Below, one piece after another: positions 6,958 through 14,402 of a stretch of 22,996 nucleotides of DNA (within the stretch, counting starts at the first letter, position 1; every line of letters begins with the position of its first letter). Position numbers and translations under genes: made by a program. Origin of the DNA: JAKAIY01 sp036258195 (GTDB lineage: Bacteria > Chloroflexota > Ktedonobacteria > Ktedonobacterales > JADMIN01); the NCBI GenBank assembly GCA_036258195.1, contig DATAED010000048.1:1-22996 (forward strand). The letters are read 5' to 3'. The notes below the pieces were generated by a model that ran no database searches, was not told where the DNA came from, and saw only the letters and a program-made list of their open reading frames with translations.

Positions 6958-7151
6958 GCCCTCGGCTCCCTGCCAGCGCATTCCAGCGAGTTTCAGCGCT
7001 TCCTGTCATGTCCTGACGTGGCTCAGTTCATCCCGGCACATTCCCGTAGACTGGCGCAGCGCGGCAACCAGACCACTCTTGAGTTCAGCGGCGATGTTGG
7101 CGGCTACACAGGCGTTGTCGCGCTGCGCTTCTTGGAAAGGAAGGCGCTCCG

Positions 7152-8084
7152 ATGTTGAAAGTCGGACGGGGAACCATCGCGGCATACATCATGCCGACCT
7201 TCATCGTCATCCTGCTCATCAACCTCTACCCGATCTTCTACACGCTCAACCTGTCGCTGACCAATAAGTCCACCTTCAACGAGCTGGAAAACACGTACCA
7301 GTACAATGGCCTGACTAACTACCAGTACGTGATATCGCAGACGGGACGCGACTTCCTTCTGGTGCTCGCCAGTACGGCGCTCTATGTGATCGCCTGCGTG
7401 GGCATCTACGTGCTGCTCGGCCTGGTCACGGCGATGGCGCTCAATCACCCGAAGGTGCGTTTCAAGGGCTTCTGGGGCAATGCGCTGATTCTGCCCTGGA
7501 CGGTCCCCACCTTCGTTACCGCGCTCATCTGGAAGTTCCTCTACAATTACAACTTCGGCCCCATCAACCAGATCATCCGGGTCTTCACGCACGACCCGAA
7601 GTCTGGCGTCCTCTGGCTCGATCAGCCCATCCCCGCCTTTATCGCGGTCGTCATTGTCAACATCTGGATGTCGTACCCCTTCTTCATGGTCGTCTCGCTC
7701 GGCGCGCTCCAGAGCATCCCGTCCGAGCTGATGGAGGCCGCGCAGGTTGATGGCTCCTCCGCCTTGCAGCGTTTTCGCTACATCATGCTGCCGCTGCTGC
7801 GGCCTGCCCTGCTGCCCGCCACCATCCTGAGCGCCATCACGACGTTCCAGATGTTCAACACCGTCTTCCTGATCACCGCAGGTGGCCCGTTCACCAGCGG
7901 CAACATCAACAACCCTGGCGCGACCGAGTTCCTGATGGTGTACATGTATGACCGCGTCGAGAACGGCGGGAACATCTTCATCAACTACGGCCATGTGGCG
8001 GCTATTGCGGTGCTGGTGTTTGCCGTGCTGTTCATCCTGACCATGCTGAGTCTGCGCTTCACCAACCTGGCAGAGGAGGCCTGA
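7152..8084 (+). CDS. Carbohydrate ABC transporter permease, MalF/UgpA type
   Basis: The 310-aa product is one of the two membrane subunits of a CUT1-type sugar importer. It has about six membrane helices, beginning with a hydrophobic segment at about residues 9-30 (TIAAYIMPTFIVILLINLYP). The EAA loop that contacts the ATPase reads ELMEAAQVDGSSALQRFRYI followed by MLPLLRP, near residues 195-222. It is shorter than E. coli MalF because it lacks the large periplasmic insertion, as is usual in this subgroup. AAGGAAGG lies about eight bases before ATG 7152. The partner permease begins 2 bases after its stop codon. Confidence 0.93.
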   Translation: MLKVGRGTIAAYIMPTFIVILLINLYPIFYTLNLSLTNKSTFNELENTYQYNGLTNYQYVISQTGRDFLLVLASTALYVIACVGIYVLLGLVTAMALNHPKVRFKGFWGNALILPWTVPTFVTALIWKFLYNYNFGPINQIIRVFTHDPKSGVLWLDQPIPAFIAVVIVNIWMSYPFFMVVSLGALQSIPSELMEAAQVDGSSALQRFRYIMLPLLRPALLPATILSAITTFQMFNTVFLITAGGPFTSGNINNPGATEFLMVYMYDRVENGGNIFINYGHVAAIAVLVFAVLFILTMLSLRFTNLAEEA

Positions 8085-8086
8085 AG

Positions 8087-9031
8087 ATGAGCGATGCTAT
8101 GCCGGGAGCCTCGATGAAGGCGATCCCCGCGACGGTGACCTCCACCCAGGAGAAGGCAGGCGCACAGGCGGGCGTGAACGTCGCGGAGCTGATCAAACGT
8201 GCGCGCGACAATGCTGGCGTGTCGGGCGTCTATGTCTTCCTGGCTGTCATGACCATCTTCGCGGTTTTTCCCATCTACTTCGTGCTGTACGCCTCGCTCA
8301 GCCCCACCCAGGCGCTGATCTCGACGGAGCTTCAGCTCATCCCGACACATCCGTCGCTGAGCAACTACACCTACGTCTTCCAGCAGTTGCCGTTCCTGCG
8401 CTGGATGTACAACTCGATCCTGGTATGCGCGCTGGCGACCATCATCGCCCTGCTCTGCTCGACGACGGGCGCGTACGCGCTCTCGCGCTTCCGTTTTCGT
8501 GGTCGCCAGCAGGCGCTGCTTATGATGATCGCGCTGCAGACCTTCCCCGGCCTGCTGGCGATCTACGCCTACTACGACATCCTGCAGACGCTGCATCTCT
8601 CCGGCACGACCATCGGTCTGGCGCTCGTCTATGCGGCGGGCAACATCGTTTTCGGCGTCTGGAACATCAAGGGCTATTTCGACACATTGCCCATCGAGCT
8701 GGAAGAGGCGGCGCGCGTCGATGGCGCATCCTACACCGTCATCTTCACGCGCATCATCCTGCCGCTGGCCATGCCCGCGCTGGCTGCGTCGGCGCTCTTC
8801 ATGTTCATCGGCGGGTGGAACGAGTTCGTGCTGGCCCAACTCATCCTGAACCCTGATCCCAATTCGCTGACCGTGCCGGTCGGCCTCTATCAGCTCCAGC
8901 AAAGCCAGTACACGCCGTGGGGCTACTTCGCTGCCTCGTCGGTGCTGGTGAGCGTGCCGCTGATGGCGCTCTTCCTGTACCTCCAGCGCTTCTTCAAGGC
9001 TGGCCTGACCATCGGCAGCGTCAAGGGATAG
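8087..9031 (+). CDS. Carbohydrate ABC transporter permease, MalG type
   Basis: The 314-aa product is the second membrane subunit of the importer. After a cytoplasmic tail of about 45 residues come six membrane helices, with the EAA loop ELEEAARVDGASYTVIFTRI and ILPLAMPAL near residues 203-233. It ends in the short conserved C-terminal tail (TIGSVKG). Only two bases separate it from the upstream permease, and AGAGGAGG (8072-8079) sits seven bases before the ATG, so the two are translationally linked. No ATPase gene follows. The system probably uses a shared MalK/MsmK-type ATPase encoded elsewhere. Confidence 0.93.
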   Translation: MSDAMPGASMKAIPATVTSTQEKAGAQAGVNVAELIKRARDNAGVSGVYVFLAVMTIFAVFPIYFVLYASLSPTQALISTELQLIPTHPSLSNYTYVFQQLPFLRWMYNSILVCALATIIALLCSTTGAYALSRFRFRGRQQALLMMIALQTFPGLLAIYAYYDILQTLHLSGTTIGLALVYAAGNIVFGVWNIKGYFDTLPIELEEAARVDGASYTVIFTRIILPLAMPALAASALFMFIGGWNEFVLAQLILNPDPNSLTVPVGLYQLQQSQYTPWGYFAASSVLVSVPLMALFLYLQRFFKAGLTIGSVKG

Positions 9032-9043
9032 CGGCAGGCGCGA

Positions 9044-9178
9044 CCTCACCCCCAACCCCCTCTCCCACGGGGAGAGCGGGAACAAGAGGCAGACGCCAGT
9101 GCAACTGGGTCGGCCACGCGCGACACCGCCTGCAGCGGGTTCCCCCTCCGAGGGAGGGGAGGGGGTCAGGGGGTGAGG
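9044..9178. repeat. REP/MITE-like intergenic element with C-rich inverted ends
   Basis: A 135-bp segment begins with CCTCACCCCCAACCCCC (9044-9060) and ends with its imperfect reverse complement, GGGGGTCAGGGGGTGAGG (9161-9178). Smaller palindromes lie inside (for example around CCCTCCGAGGGAGGGG). Such CCTCACCCCC...GGGGGTGAGG elements are common dispersed intergenic repeats in several bacterial phyla. A smaller CTCTC-GAGAG hairpin follows near 9215-9235, and GGCCACGCGCSACA recurs at 9113 and 9186. The element separates the permease operon from the CGTase-like gene and may contain folding or termination signals. Confidence 0.65.
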
Positions 9179-9253
9179 TTCCGCTGGCCACGCGCCACAA
9201 ACGTCCACTGTAGTCTCTCCTCTCCTGAGAGAGAGGGTAGAGGATGAGGTTGC

Positions 9254-11512
9254 ATGTCCACGTCGCCAGATGCGCCGCCGAGTGGGCGCCAGATCGCCCG
9301 CCCGCGCACGCTGATGGCGGCGGGCACGCTGGCGCTGGTCGTCATCATCATCGTGATCGCCGTGGCGCCGCGCATCGCGCAGCAGCTCACCGGGCGCTCG
9401 TCCGCAGCCGCCAGCGCAGACGTCACCTGCGCGGCGTCGCCCGCCAGCCTGCCGCACAGCGCCGCCGACTTCAAGCCCGGCTTCATCTATCAGGTGATGC
9501 TCGACCGCTTCTTCGATGGCGACAAGGCCAACGACAACCCGGCCAGCGCGCCCAATCTGGATGACCCCACCCACACCAACTGGAAGCTTTATTGGGGCGG
9601 CGACCTCAAGGGCCTCACCGCGAAGGTTCCCTACATCGCGGGCATGGGCGCCACCGCCATCTGGATCTCGCCGCCCGTCGAGAACGTCAACACGCCGCTC
9701 GACTATGGCGATGGCAATGGGCCGCAAGCGGGTTACCACGGCTACTGGGCCATAGACGACTATCGCATCGATCCGCACCTGGGTACCTGGGCTGACTTCG
9801 ACGCCTTCGTGGCCGCCGCGCACCAGCGTGGCCTCCAGGTGATGGTGGACTTCCCCGCCAACGACTCGAATCCGCGCGAGATCGGCCAGTTCGGCGCCAT
9901 CTACAAGGATGGCGTGCTACAGGCCGCCTACAACGACGACCCCAACGGCTGGTTTCACCATAACCAGTCGATCAGCAATTTCAACGACTCCTACGACCTG
10001 GAGTACGGCACGCTGGCCGACCTGGCCGACTTCGCGCAGGAGAACCCTGCTGTGGACGCCTATCTGAAGGGCGCCATCGCGCAGTTTCTGGCGCACGGTG
10101 TGGATGGCATCCGCTTCGACGCCGTCAAGCACGTCCCTGGCCCCACAGGAGGATGGCTGCGCACCGAGGCCGACAGCATCGAAGCGGGCGGCCCGCACTA
10201 TCTGGTCGGCGAGTGGCAGGTGACCGACCCCACCGATCTGACCTATCCCGACGCCGTACGCTTCGCCAACACCAGCGGCATCTCACTGCTCAACTTCGCC
10301 GTGATGAACGCGCTCGACGATGCCTACGCCAAGGGCAAGCTGGCTGGCCCGGCGGAGGTCGATAGCGTGCTGACCACTGAGGCGCAGAGCCTCACCTGGC
10401 CCAACGACCAGGCCAACTTCATCGACAATCACGACTTCCCGCGCTTCCTCTCGCTCGACAACAACCACAACGATCTGCACGCATCGCTGGCCGTGCTGAT
10501 GACAATCCCCGGCGTCCCCATCGTCTACTATGGAACCGAGCAATACCTGCACAACGATACACTGGGCGGCGGCGATCCGTACAACCGCCCGATGATGTCC
10601 AGCTTCTCCACGACGACGCCTGCATATCAGCTCGTGCGCTGCCTCTCGGCGCTGCGCCAGAGCAATCCAGCGCTGGCATATGGCGGCTACAAGGTGCTGC
10701 ATCTCTCGCACTCGCTCTACGTCTTCCAGCGCCAATTCGGGCAGAATGTCGTCGTCGTCGCGGTGAATGATGGGCCGGACGCCGCCACCATCAAATCTGG
10801 CCCCACAGCGCTGCCCGCCGGAACCTACCGCGACTACCTGCACGGCTCGCTGCACGGCGCAACGATGACTGTCGGCGCGGGCGGCGTCTCGCGCCAGCTC
10901 ACCCTCCCCGCCAATGCCATCGCCGTCTGGCAATACACGGCGCCCGCAGGCCCCGCCCCGCTGATCGGCGGCGTCTCGCCCGAGCTGGCGCATCCCGGCG
11001 AGACCATCGTGCTCGACGGGCAAGGCTTCGCATCGGGCGACACCGTCAAGGTGGGCGACTATCAGGCCAGCGTCAGCGCCGCGACGAGCCACAGCGTCAC
11101 AGCGAAACTTCCGGCGATGCCTGGCGGCGCCTATCAGGCGCAGGTCTGCGCGGGATCGGCGTGTAGCCCAGGCTTCGCGCTCAACGTGGCCTCCGCGCCG
11201 CAGATCCCCGTCACCGTGACCGTGACCGGGCTGCCGCAGCTCATCCCCGCCCAGCACGTCTATATGACCGGCGCGCTGCCAGAGCTGGGCGCAGGGAACA
11301 CGGCGCCGAGCGCGGCGATTGGCCCGATGCTCTCTGCGCAGACGCAGGACACCAGCCGCTTCCTGCTCATCAGTCTGCCCGCCTGCCAGTCAGCCACGCT
11401 CTCGTTTGAGGTTGTCGATCTCAGCGGCAAGGTCACGAGCGAGGGCGCCACGCATACCATTCAGGTTCCCTGCTCCGGCGAGGGCGCGGCCACCTTCGCC
11501 TGGGGCGCCTGA
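9254..11512 (+). CDS. Exported or membrane-anchored CGTase-like GH13 enzyme with IPT and CBM20-like domains
   Basis: The 752-aa product resembles cyclodextrin glucanotransferases and maltogenic amylases (domains A/B-C-D-E). A hydrophobic segment at about residues 20-40 anchors or exports it. The barrel (about 72-450) has the CGTase-like DLADLADFAQENPAVDAYLK stretch, nucleophile Asp289 (GIRFDAVKH), acid/base Glu320 (LVGEW) and Asp394 (DNHD). Region I reads DFPAND (199-204), with Asp204 where GH13 enzymes normally have His. Domain C follows, then an IPT/TIG domain (about 570-650, PLIGGVSPELAHPGE). The CBM20-like end (VYMTGALPELG, IGPML) lacks the usual Trp after the PELG motif. GAGGATGAGG precedes ATG 9254. 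It would break starch outside the cell and feed the importer. Whether it cyclises, transfers or only hydrolyses cannot be told. Confidence 0.9.
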   Translation: MSTSPDAPPSGRQIARPRTLMAAGTLALVVIIIVIAVAPRIAQQLTGRSSAAASADVTCAASPASLPHSAADFKPGFIYQVMLDRFFDGDKANDNPASAPNLDDPTHTNWKLYWGGDLKGLTAKVPYIAGMGATAIWISPPVENVNTPLDYGDGNGPQAGYHGYWAIDDYRIDPHLGTWADFDAFVAAAHQRGLQVMVDFPANDSNPREIGQFGAIYKDGVLQAAYNDDPNGWFHHNQSISNFNDSYDLEYGTLADLADFAQENPAVDAYLKGAIAQFLAHGVDGIRFDAVKHVPGPTGGWLRTEADSIEAGGPHYLVGEWQVTDPTDLTYPDAVRFANTSGISLLNFAVMNALDDAYAKGKLAGPAEVDSVLTTEAQSLTWPNDQANFIDNHDFPRFLSLDNNHNDLHASLAVLMTIPGVPIVYYGTEQYLHNDTLGGGDPYNRPMMSSFSTTTPAYQLVRCLSALRQSNPALAYGGYKVLHLSHSLYVFQRQFGQNVVVVAVNDGPDAATIKSGPTALPAGTYRDYLHGSLHGATMTVGAGGVSRQLTLPANAIAVWQYTAPAGPAPLIGGVSPELAHPGETIVLDGQGFASGDTVKVGDYQASVSAATSHSVTAKLPAMPGGAYQAQVCAGSACSPGFALNVASAPQIPVTVTVTGLPQLIPAQHVYMTGALPELGAGNTAPSAAIGPMLSAQTQDTSRFLLISLPACQSATLSFEVVDLSGKVTSEGATHTIQVPCSGEGAATFAWGA

Positions 11513-11524
11513 GCTAGCGCCTCC

Positions 11525-13189
11525 CTATCCGCCAGCGCTGGCGTGCTGTGGCGCCGGGAGTCGCGGCTGCGGTGGTTCCGTCTGCGTTTCGATGGTGGGG
11601 AAGATAAATGTCACGGTCGTGCCGCGCCCCCGTGCGCTGGCGAACATCACCTGTCCGCCTTGCGCCTCGACCAGACTCTTCACAATCGAGAGGCCCAGCC
11701 CGGCGCCAGCGGGGCGAATCGCGCCACGCTTGCGCGCCGCGTCGGCGCGATAGAAGCGGTCGAAGACGTGCGACACCGCCTCTGGTGGCGCGCCAGCGCC
11801 CGTATCGGACACCTCCAGCAGCAGCGTGCGCGTCGCCCCAGCGTTGGATGGCCGAGCCACTATGCGGATGACGCCGCCCGCAGGGGTATACTTGAGCGCA
11901 TTCTCCAGCACATTCAGCAGGGCTTGCTGCAGGCGATCCGGGTCGGCGAGGATGCGCGGCAGCTCCGCCGACGCCTCCGTCTCGATCCGTTGGCCATGCG
12001 CCAGCGCCCGCGCGTGCTGCGCCACCAGTTCCACCAACAGCGCCACATTGATCGGCTGCAGCGAGATCGCCGCCTGGCCCTCATCAAACTGCGCCAGCGT
12101 CAGCAGATCTTCTACCAGGCGACGCATGCGGCCAATCTCAGCGTGCATGCTGCGCGCCAGCCGCCGCACGCCCTCCACGTCGCCGCCATCGGCGCCGAGC
12201 AGCAGCATCTCCAGCTCGCCATTGAGCGCTGTTAGCGGTGTGCGCAGCTCGTGCGAGACATCTGCGACCAGTTGGCGCTGGCGATTGAAGACTGTCTCTA
12301 GCTGTTGCACCATCGAATTGAAGGTACGCGAGAGCTGGCCAAGCTCGTCATGGGTTGGCGGCTCCTCCAGCCGCAGCGAGAGTTCGCCCCCTGCGATACG
12401 GCGGCTGGCGCGCTCCATCGCGGCAAGCGGGCGCAGCCCCGCGCTGACCAGCGGCGCCGTGAGCGCGCCCGCGATCATCAGCGCCACCAGCAGGCTCACC
12501 AGCACAATGGTCTGCGTGCGCGAGACCGCGTCGGTGATTGGCTGCAGCGGCGTGCTGACCTGCACGATGGCGACCGTCACATTCGTGGACGTGTCCACCA
12601 GCGGCATCAGCACCACGATCTGGTTTTTGCCGCGCTCATCGCGCTCGATGCTGTAGGCGTCGTCGGCTGGAGCGACGAGCGCAGCCCTGCGTAGCGTCTC
12701 GTTTTTTGGCACGACGAGGCTGGGATATTCCTGACCCGGCGCCGCCTCGACCTGCTCGCTGGAGTCGAGCATCTGCCCGCTGGGGCTCCAGATCACCACG
12801 CCCGTGTCGGCATTGGTCAGGCGGGTTGCGACCACCCGCAGTGGCGTGATGAGGTTGGCCGGTAGCTGTTCCGTCTCGGTCGAGAGCGCCGCGCCCGCCA
12901 CAGCCGCTGTAATCTTCTCGCGGCGCAACGCTTGCGCCGCCAGCCGAGACTCCTTGCGCAAGGCGACGGCCTGCGTGGTGAGCAGCGTGTTCTCCTCGGA
13001 GATCGAGATCAACGCGCCGACACCGCCCAGCGCCACCACGACCAGCGCGAAGATCAGCGCCATCAGACGCAGGCGCAGCGGAAGGGCCGCGAGCAGCGCT
13101 GCGCCTGACTTCTGCGTCTGCCGCCCATGCCGCGCCATCCACAGCCTGCCCAGGCGCCGCCCCTGCTCGGCTGGCTCAGCGGAGCGCAT
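11525..13189 (-). CDS. HAMP-domain sensor histidine kinase
   Basis: The 554-aa product is the membrane sensor of a two-component system. Membrane helices at about 43-63 and 227-252 flank an extracytoplasmic sensor region of about 160 residues with no recognisable ligand motif. HAMP (about 253-300) leads to HisKA with phospho-accepting His313 in DVSHELRTPL. The ATPase domain carries NVLENALKYTP (N box), DTGAGAP (G1), VFDRFYRAD (F box) and GAGLGLSIV (G2), so all catalytic boxes are intact. I chose ATG 13189, which overlaps the response-regulator stop by 14 bp and has GAGGGA seven bases upstream; longer starts would lie deep inside that gene. The CGTase-like gene ends 12 bp away, convergent. Confidence 0.93.
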   Translation of the reverse strand: MRSAEPAEQGRRLGRLWMARHGRQTQKSGAALLAALPLRLRLMALIFALVVVALGGVGALISISEENTLLTTQAVALRKESRLAAQALRREKITAAVAGAALSTETEQLPANLITPLRVVATRLTNADTGVVIWSPSGQMLDSSEQVEAAPGQEYPSLVVPKNETLRRAALVAPADDAYSIERDERGKNQIVVLMPLVDTSTNVTVAIVQVSTPLQPITDAVSRTQTIVLVSLLVALMIAGALTAPLVSAGLRPLAAMERASRRIAGGELSLRLEEPPTHDELGQLSRTFNSMVQQLETVFNRQRQLVADVSHELRTPLTALNGELEMLLLGADGGDVEGVRRLARSMHAEIGRMRRLVEDLLTLAQFDEGQAAISLQPINVALLVELVAQHARALAHGQRIETEASAELPRILADPDRLQQALLNVLENALKYTPAGGVIRIVARPSNAGATRTLLLEVSDTGAGAPPEAVSHVFDRFYRADAARKRGAIRPAGAGLGLSIVKSLVEAQGGQVMFASARGRGTTVTFIFPTIETQTEPPQPRLPAPQHASAGG

Positions 13190-13862
13190 AGCCGATCCCT
13201 CGCACGGTGTGCAGTGGCTGCGATGGCTCATCACCGAGCTTCTCGCGCAGGTGGCGGATGAAGACCTCCAGCACATTCTGGTCGCCGTCGTAGTCGAAGC
13301 CCCAAACGTGCGCAAAGATGACCTCGCGCGACAACACCTGCCGAGGGTGCGCCAGAAACAACGCCAGCAGCTCGAATTCGCGTGGTGTCAGATCGATCAC
13401 ACGCTGGCCGCGGGTCACCCAGTGCGCCTCGCGGTCGAGCGAGATATCATCGAACGCCAGCACGCGATGCGGAGTCTTGCCACGGCGCCGCAGGACGGCG
13501 CGCACCCGCGCCAGCAATTCTTTGAACTCGAAGGGCTTGGTCACATAGTCGTCAGCGCCCAGATCGAGTCCAGCGATGCGCTCGTCGGTGGAGGTACGCG
13601 CCGTCAGCATGATGATGCCCAGCTCGTCTGAGGCGCGCAGGCGACGCGCGACATCTGTGCCACTCATCTCCCCCAGCATGACATCGAGAATGGCGATGTC
13701 GTGAGGCGCCTGGCTGGCGACCTGAAGGGCCTCCTCGCCATCGTAGGCGACGGAGACAGCGTACCCTTCATATTCAAACCCCATTTGCAGATATTCGACG
13801 ATGTGTGGCTCATCATCGACCACCAATACCCGCACCTGTGGAGCGGCGCTATTTACACTCAT
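13176..13862 (-). CDS. OmpR/PhoB-family response regulator
   Basis: The 228-aa product has a receiver domain and an OmpR-type winged-helix DNA-binding domain. The receiver shows the acidic pair Asp16-Asp17, phospho-acceptor Asp60 (AILDVML), Thr87, Tyr106 and Lys109 (YVTKPF). The DNA-binding part shows VIDLTPREFELLALF, the NVLEVFIRHLREKL recognition helix and the VRGIGYALR wing. ATG 13862 is preferred because GGAGG lies nine bases upstream; the in-frame ATG at 13871 directly abuts that GGAGG. It is the first gene of a two-gene operon with the kinase. OmpR-family regulators bind direct repeats with one helical turn spacing, and such repeats lie in the intergenic region upstream (14259-14296). 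Confidence 0.95.
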   Translation of the reverse strand: MSVNSAAPQVRVLVVDDEPHIVEYLQMGFEYEGYAVSVAYDGEEALQVASQAPHDIAILDVMLGEMSGTDVARRLRASDELGIIMLTARTSTDERIAGLDLGADDYVTKPFEFKELLARVRAVLRRRGKTPHRVLAFDDISLDREAHWVTRGQRVIDLTPREFELLALFLAHPRQVLSREVIFAHVWGFDYDGDQNVLEVFIRHLREKLGDEPSQPLHTVRGIGYALR

Positions 13863-13920
13863 GCTGTCCATCCTCCGACGAGGCCTCGCTGCTCAGAGAC
13901 GCCGGCCCAGGCGCCTGATC

Positions 13921-13949
13921 GCTGCGGGGGCTGTCAGCCGCCTCGCAGC
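13921..13949 (-). promoter_or_regulatory. Stem-loop in the leader of the response-regulator operon
   Basis: GCTGCG (13921-13926) pairs with CGCAGC (13944-13949), and inside it GGCTG (13929-13933) pairs with CAGCC (13935-13939). The structure lies about 60-90 bases upstream of the response-regulator start, probably in its untranslated leader. A perfect palindrome CAGGCGCCTG (13908-13917) sits between it and the gene. No clear minus-strand promoter was identified. Confidence 0.4.
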
Positions 13950-14258
13950 GTGTGCGACGTTCACTGGTTACAACGAAAGTATGTGACGTTTTCGCCGCGA
14001 TTTGATACGGCTGACTCGTGACCCGATCCAATGGTGTGAGTTTTCCCATGCGATTCTCAGGAACATGAGATGACGCGCCCCTTTGCCATTTAGAGCGCCT
14101 GCCCAACGCGCAACACGGACTCAGACTCTCGCTGGTGTCCCATGAATTCACGCTTGGCAGCATCTCATGGGCTGCCCCAATTCATCGGGATGTGCTCATG
14201 TCCAGGCGCCATCCAGCGCCTCCACGGGAGCGTCACAACTTCCAATCAACCAATCTTA

Positions 14259-14296
14259 TTCAGGTCACATTCAGCTTCCCTTCACCATTCGTTCAG
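14259..14296 (+). promoter_or_regulatory. Pho-box-like array of four 11-bp direct repeats
   Basis: TTCAG, TTCAG, TTCAC and TTCAG begin at 14259, 14270, 14281 and 14292, a spacing of exactly 11 bp each time. OmpR/PhoB-family regulators bind such repeats as tandem monomers on one face of the helix, and streptomycete PhoP uses 11-bp GTTCACC units. The last unit ends 10 bp before a -10 element, and no -35 consensus is present, as in activator-dependent promoters. The response regulator encoded to the left is the obvious candidate to bind here. Confidence 0.75.
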
Positions 14297-14303
14297 AATA
14301 CGC

Positions 14304-14312
14304 TGCTAGACT
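14304..14312 (+). promoter_or_regulatory. Extended -10 promoter element of the biosynthetic cluster
   Basis: TG-C-TAGACT (14304-14312) is an extended -10. The -35 position (about 14284-14289) holds no consensus and is covered by the 11-bp repeats. Transcription would start near 14319, giving a leader of about 84 bases. The rest of the 540-bp gap (13863-14402) contains the inverted repeat CCCATGA/TCATGGG (14139-14145/14165-14171) and no visible gene. Confidence 0.6.
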
Positions 14313-14402
14313 TTTTGACAACAGCGCTCGACGCACTGCCCATCTGTGCCGCAGGCGCTCGCCATCTGTCCTCCCCTGCGGCGAGACACGCGCGAGACGA
14401 GC

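Noticed and set aside
5318..7009. Minus-strand open frame of 563 codons opposite the MarR and binding-protein genes
   Set aside because: Lies antisense to two clear genes, one with lipobox and ribosome site; its translation resembles no family and reflects GC-rich codon bias.
7985..9823. Minus-strand open frame of 612 codons opposite the permease and CGTase-like genes
   Set aside because: Antisense to well-supported coding regions; its PSPPSEGE-type stretch is just the translated intergenic repeat at 9044-9178.
10283..11257. Minus-strand open frame of 324 codons
   Set aside because: Antisense to the C-terminal domains of the CGTase-like gene, with no recognisable domain.
14315..14320. TTGACA as a -35 for the ligase gene
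   Set aside because: No -10-like hexamer lies 16-18 bp downstream; the extended -10 at 14304-14312 with upstream repeats is a better promoter.
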